Translations under genes and position numbers: made by a program
The notes under the pieces: generated by a model
The model's input: the letters and a program-made list of their open reading frames with translations, nothing else
Told to the model about the DNA's origin: nothing
Databases searched by the model: none
Shown here: positions 20,301-23,166 of the stretch, piece after piece
How positions within the stretch are numbered: position 1 is the stretch's first letter
Layout: every line of letters begins with the position of its first letter
Virus record (IMG/VR): IMGVR_UViG_3300047297_000107
Coordinates: 1-23,166 of that record
DNA: 23,166 nt
DNA from: a virus
Reading direction: 5' to 3' (one strand)

Positions 20301-21558
20301 TAAGAATATCTTGTCCTGTGCCACCTGCTATTGCAGTTGTACCACCACCAATAGTCGCTCCAGTTAGACCTGCCAACGTAGAGCCAGTAGTGCCTGTTAA
20401 GCCTCCGAGAAGACCTGTGAGACCTGGCAAGCCAACAGTAGATGCTGCCAATCCAATGACAGGAGCAGCAGCAGCCAACAAACCTTTATCACCACCACCA
20501 GCAAAAGTACCTCTATCAATTACTTCACCAGTTTTAGGATTAAATGTTTCCCAATTAGCCGTATTGTTAGGGTCTACTCTTGTCTCATAAACAACTTGAG
20601 GAAGACCTGCAATCTTTGCTTCAATGTCATCGCCTTCAATGACAGTACCACGGGCAGTAGGAATTACATTAGCCGATGCTTTAGTGGTAGCAGAACTAAC
20701 AGCAGGAATTGTATCAACCAATGTTTGAGCAACGGCAGGACTAGCCGCAGCCTGAGTAATAATTGGAGGAGTTGTAGCTACAGTATTTGTCTGTTGTACT
20801 TGTGCAATAGCTTGCGGAGTGCTAGACGGAACTTCGTTCTTGAACTGAGATAAGGAATCAATAACAGCTTGGTTATAAATTGCTGTACCTTCTGCATTTG
20901 TATGCAAAGCGTCTACTAACAATTTCTTGTTTTGCAGAATCTCACCTTGTACACCTACCAAAGCAACATTTTTGTTTTCTTTAGCAATGTCAGTAAATAT
21001 CTGGTCAACTTTAGGGTCAAAGTTGTTATTGATTACATCGTCAATAGACTTAGCATAAGGTGATCCAGTAAGAACAACATTGACACCTTGATCGCCTAGC
21101 GTCTTAACAATCTCGCTAATATTGTCTTTAATAGTTCCTTTATCTACGCCTTGTAGAAAGTCAACTCCACCTGTTTGCAGGTAAACAGTAGAGTTAGGGT
21201 CAAACTGACCACCACCAGCTAAGAATGTATTGAGTTGAGTAAGAGTGTCAGCAGTGGTTGCACCACCCACAGCATAGTTAGATGTTGCTTGACCTGTAGC
21301 GGCTGTTAATTGTTCTGGCAATGCAGTATTAAGGCTATTCCAACTAGCACCCGCCAAGATATTGCCACTTAGCAAACCACCTGATTTACCACCTGTAGCG
21401 TTGGCTACATCTTCTGCTGAAATGCCATACTGACGCATCTGCGCTTGTGTACTAGCAGCATCTGGGCTTGTAGCAAGAAAATCACGAATGATTCCGTACA
21501 GGGTATCCGCAGAACCACCTGTATTAAGTTGGTAACGCAATGCGTCAGAAATAGCCAT
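17368..21558 (-). CDS. Giant virion protein with SGNH-hydrolase-like head and tandem repeats
   Basis: This 1396-residue protein has an N-terminal SGNH/GDSL-like domain (about 60-235). The nucleophile loop is GASW (S72, where GDS is usual). Block II is NYAVGGAT (94-101), block III is GGVD (130-133, where GGND is usual), and block V is DALH (D216, H219). A Gly/Ala-rich hydrophobic zone follows (about 360-450), then Thr-rich linkers with recurring V-T-G motifs, then tandem repeats (about 620-985). The C-terminal domain (from about 1027) is helical and Ala/Gln/Gly-rich, like internal or tail proteins of podophages. The enzyme part could trim host surface polysaccharide esters. Function is inferred from motifs only. 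Confidence 0.65.
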   Translation of the reverse strand: MAISDALRYQLNTGGSADTLYGIIRDFLATSPDAASTQAQMRQYGISAEDVANATGGKSGGLLSGNILAGASWNSLNTALPEQLTAATGQATSNYAVGGATTADTLTQLNTFLAGGGQFDPNSTVYLQTGGVDFLQGVDKGTIKDNISEIVKTLGDQGVNVVLTGSPYAKSIDDVINNNFDPKVDQIFTDIAKENKNVALVGVQGEILQNKKLLVDALHTNAEGTAIYNQAVIDSLSQFKNEVPSSTPQAIAQVQQTNTVATTPPIITQAAASPAVAQTLVDTIPAVSSATTKASANVIPTARGTVIEGDDIEAKIAGLPQVVYETRVDPNNTANWETFNPKTGEVIDRGTFAGGGDKGLLAAAAPVIGLAASTVGLPGLTGLLGGLTGTTGSTLAGLTGATIGGGTTAIAGGTGQDILKGALLGGAASYGASTLDNYLATGSTADVGLTERQFAVQDAKNLASQGLSTNQIADTLTAGGYNDITVQRAISSITGTPVPSLPIPGTVNVTGTTTPAVSTGGLLSGLVTTPTTQETTPTTTVATTPTTETVNVTGATQPQMVDQATLNLVNSQLASTVGTPANLANLQVTGQGLLSGAETNTALANTIAGLPSVSTPTTQAGTVNVTGDNLASTQQITNAILATVPNVTVQQAQNQAQVLITSGQNLTTSDLVSAVSAVSPNITNTVAEQIITSSNSDAIQPVVSALVSSVNSNLANVQVTGDRLASTKEITNAILATVPNVTVSQAQTQAEVLISSGQNLTTNDLVSAVSSVSPNITNSVAEQIITSSNSNAIQPVVSALVSTVTPTTTSNLANVQVTGDRVASTQEIANAVIATVPNVTAQQAQTQAEVIVSSGQNLKVSDLVDAVSAISPNITNTVAEQIITSDRPITNQELVSALAGTVTAVNQPIAQQTITANQAAQTQEIASAVTSLIPNVTPAQATTIAETVINSGRPITAQEVASVAAAVVPALATPSMATQTIIGERPSSITDVTAATIPLIQPSTPLTVPQVTAPATTPATTPASTSNPLLNAAGSAGLSSLLGGLGSSTANLISGGLGTAGNLLQMQTSREAAQRAQAMIDAETKAAKDAAQFRPIGMTTRFGTSQFGFDPATGRLSSAGYNLTPDVKAQQDRFMALSNQGLTQVEQAQGQFAPLQTGAQRLFGLGNQYLAQSPEQVAQNYLNQQMSLLQPGRELELANLQNKLQQQGRGGLSVAQGGTMGATTPELQALYNARAAQEAQLAANAQQAGQRDVLFGAGLLGQGATAMGNYYGGQQAAYAPYTTALGQAQALETLGQKPYDMGINLGQLGAQAGFNVGQLGLKGAQISAGLATSADATRNLLAQGLTAAGNPNAMVGQSLSGLFGGGLQSALSGTGLGASGFGTGLAYGNQDLGLFL
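18600..19700 (-). repeat. Tandem repeats of 94-98 codons inside the giant virion protein
   Basis: Three long units align, offset by 282 and 294 bases (anchor bases near 19045, 19339 and 19621). Each contains V-T-G-D-x-x-A-S-T, then ITNAILATVPNVT-type and DLVSAVSAVSPNIT-type halves. Each half follows one pattern of about 35-45 residues, and degenerate halves continue to about 18600. Synonymous differences between units show they are old and kept by selection on the protein. Confidence 0.8.
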
Positions 21559-21567
21559 GATTGCTCC

Positions 21568-22062
21568 TTATTGTGGCTCAACAGGCCAAGTAATTGTCCA
21601 AGGAAAGCCTTCTTGAGAAGGAATATCCCTCAATGTTTGGCAGTAATCTTTCCACTCTTGAGATGGTGTCATATCGCTACGAAATCTCCAATCAGTCTCA
21701 GATAACTTAGCATCCCTAGAAGCACGAACACTCTTAGCCTGTTCAGCATCCTTAGAAGCCTTATAAGCTACTTCTTGTTCAGCAGCAGTAGTAGTTATAC
21801 CATCTACCACTTGGTCAATAAAGACAGGGCCAAGAACATACTTGGTATACCACTTACCATCAACCTGCTCAACACCAGAGGCTTGAGAGTATTGGTAAAC
21901 AGTACCGCCTGTAGCTTGTGCGCCTTCAAAGACTACATCAGCACCCAAAGACTCTAAGACTTCAGTTGTTGTTGTCTCCCATGATGGGCCACCATTGGCT
22001 TTTGTGTATGCACGAAATTCTGCTTCGTACATGACTTGTCCATTATTTGTTCTGATTTGCAT
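21568..22062 (-). CDS. Tail assembly chaperone-like protein
   Basis: The 164-residue protein ends with AKLSETDWRFRSDMTPSQEW and then RDIPSQEGFPWTITWPVEP, the hallmark C terminus of the phage tail assembly chaperone family (Phage_tail_APC). Such proteins assist folding or trimerisation of tail fibres. The N-terminal half is a small beta domain (MQIRTNNGQVMYEAEFRAYT). The ATG at 22062 has GAGG 8 bases upstream; an upstream TTG (22080) overlaps the fibre gene and is unlikely. It lies right after the fibre-like gene, as usual. Confidence 0.78.
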   Translation of the reverse strand: MQIRTNNGQVMYEAEFRAYTKANGGPSWETTTTEVLESLGADVVFEGAQATGGTVYQYSQASGVEQVDGKWYTKYVLGPVFIDQVVDGITTTAAEQEVAYKASKDAEQAKSVRASRDAKLSETDWRFRSDMTPSQEWKDYCQTLRDIPSQEGFPWTITWPVEPQ

Positions 22063-22072
22063 TTTAATTACC

Positions 22073-23166
22073 TCAAGCAATTGCTAAAAATATGTAGGTT
22101 GCGCTACTGGTGTTGGCATTAGAACCAGACACCTCATTAACAACAAACCCTGTGCTGTCTGTGTCTAACCAATCTTCACCAGTGACTTCTGCATTTGTGT
22201 TATTTAATTCAAGGTAGGGGTCACTACCAGAAACAATACCTCGTGCAGAATCTGAAATCATCCAATCACCAGTTGAGTCTGTTCGCCTGATTAAGACAAA
22301 CCTAGCACCGCCAGTAAATCCACAGTTGATTGTTTGGCTAGAGCCATTGCCTGTGTAGCTTCCTACTTTAGAAACACCAGCGCAGGTTGCAAATAGGTAG
22401 GCGACATAGGTAACTGTATTGGCGTTAGTGTCTCCTGCGCTACCAACAGTAAAAACACTTGAAGTTGGCGCAACATATGTACTGTCATTTCCAAAATAAA
22501 TAGCTAAATTGGTTGTAGAAAATGCACCTGCTCCATTCAATTTACCGACTTGGCTTAAAGCAGTTGAAAGAACTCGCCACTCTTGTGACCCATTGTTTCG
22601 TGCTTTACATATCACCAACTCTGGCGCAACACCTAAATTGTGGGAAATTTGCCTGTTAGCACTACCCGTCCCTGTATAGCAAACCACATCCATAAACGAT
22701 GGAGCACGTCTCATTGCCCACCCAATGTACGTTGATGTTGAAGCACCATTGATCTCGTTTGTCCCACCGCCAGTAACGGGAAGACCAATTACATTTTGTG
22801 CGTTATTAAATGAAACAATGTTGTCAGAGTAACTTTGTTGAGCACCTGTGGTATCTGTTGCTAGAAATACACCACCCATTAAACGTGCATGGTTTAACGG
22901 GTCTCTACTTCCATCATTTCTGATTTTGATAATGTCCATATCTACAGGAAACCCTGCGCTAATATTTTGTGCCGCACCATTTGCACCAACATAAGCAATA
23001 GGACTAAACACACTAGTCCCACTTGTAGGCACTTTCATTGGGCCTCTACGAATGGCTATGTAGATATGGTCTGTGGATGTGCCTCCGTTATATGCAAAAC
23101 CTGTAGCGTTAAAACTTTTGCCAGTCTGCGTTACTTCTTCGTCTGACAAGTTAGGCCGTAGCAAAG
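22073..23166 (-). CDS. Tail fibre-like structural protein (5' end outside the window)
   Basis: At least 364 residues are present, open to the right edge. The protein is beta-rich, Ser/Thr/Asn/Gly-rich and has two similar halves with motifs such as YIAIRRGPMKVP, VCYTGTGSANRQISHNLG and GSYTGNGSSQTINCGF, then FLAIA at the end. The pattern matches the domain annotated DUF7483 in phage structural proteins, found in fibres and adhesion-associated proteins. The chaperone gene follows. Receptor binding is inferred. Confidence 0.7.
   Translation of the reverse strand, partial: LLRPNLSDEEVTQTGKSFNATGFAYNGGTSTDHIYIAIRRGPMKVPTSGTSVFSPIAYVGANGAAQNISAGFPVDMDIIKIRNDGSRDPLNHARLMGGVFLATDTTGAQQSYSDNIVSFNNAQNVIGLPVTGGGTNEINGASTSTYIGWAMRRAPSFMDVVCYTGTGSANRQISHNLGVAPELVICKARNNGSQEWRVLSTALSQVGKLNGAGAFSTTNLAIYFGNDSTYVAPTSSVFTVGSAGDTNANTVTYVAYLFATCAGVSKVGSYTGNGSSQTINCGFTGGARFVLIRRTDSTGDWMISDSARGIVSGSDPYLELNNTNAEVTGEDWLDTDSTGFVVNEVSGSNANTSSATYIFLAIA

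Overview
The window is 23 kb of a tailed double-stranded DNA phage (caudovirus) or prophage, cut out of a larger genome. The large terminase runs off the left edge and a fibre-like gene runs off the right edge. A Gram-negative, probably proteobacterial host is indicated by a nested Rz/Rz1 spanin pair with a lipobox, a GH19 endolysin, and Shine-Dalgarno starts with dense ATGA/TAATG overlaps. Many small early proteins have the look of phages of freshwater Burkholderiales, but that impression comes from memory of such proteins and was not searched. Portal, capsid, DNA polymerase, helicase and integrase are not in the window.

Layout. (1) 1-1561, minus: terminase large and small subunits behind a repeat- and palindrome-rich promoter region, then a small possible regulator. 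(2) 1687-3400, plus: a self-contained cassette between minus-strand genes, with its own upstream control region and a good intrinsic terminator. It holds a GP88-like Cys-rich protein, an unknown 144-residue protein and four microproteins, and it uses two repeated kinds of ribosome-binding leader. (3) 3468-7295, minus: a tightly overlapped early operon with a helicase-loader-like replication protein, a DpdA-like transglycosylase, a VUT/YhhQ-like transporter, RusA, small unknowns, and a Ref-like HNH nuclease. (4) 7296-7918: about 620 bases without a convincing protein gene. It carries a near-consensus minus-strand promoter, a three-way-junction RNA with a 10-bp pseudoknot and a U-tract, and a second GC-rich structured stretch. 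(5) 7919-8457, minus: a winged-helix protein and a small partner. (6) 8590-11355, plus: a Sak3/DUF1071 single-strand annealing protein, an SSB-like protein, a second winged-helix protein, small unknowns and an AlpA/MerR-like HTH protein. (7) 11352-13935, minus: the lysis region (endolysin, Rz/Rz1, several small membrane proteins and a lipoprotein). (8) 13945-23166, minus: virion proteins, namely two Ala/Gln-rich internal or ejection proteins, a 1396-residue protein with an N-terminal SGNH-hydrolase-like domain and tandem repeats, a tail assembly chaperone and a fibre-like protein.

How it fits together. DpdA next to a preQ0-type transporter suggests that the phage takes up a 7-deazaguanine precursor and places it in its DNA. 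The annealing protein, SSB-like protein, RusA and Ref-like nuclease form a recombination set. A shared near-palindrome (TAGGG, 4-7 bases, CCCTA) occurs in five non-coding gaps at the ends of these transcription units and looks like a phage-wide operator. The items most worth follow-up are the pseudoknotted RNA with its GC-rich neighbour, the operator family, the 7-deazaguanine salvage pair, and the plus-strand microprotein cassette.
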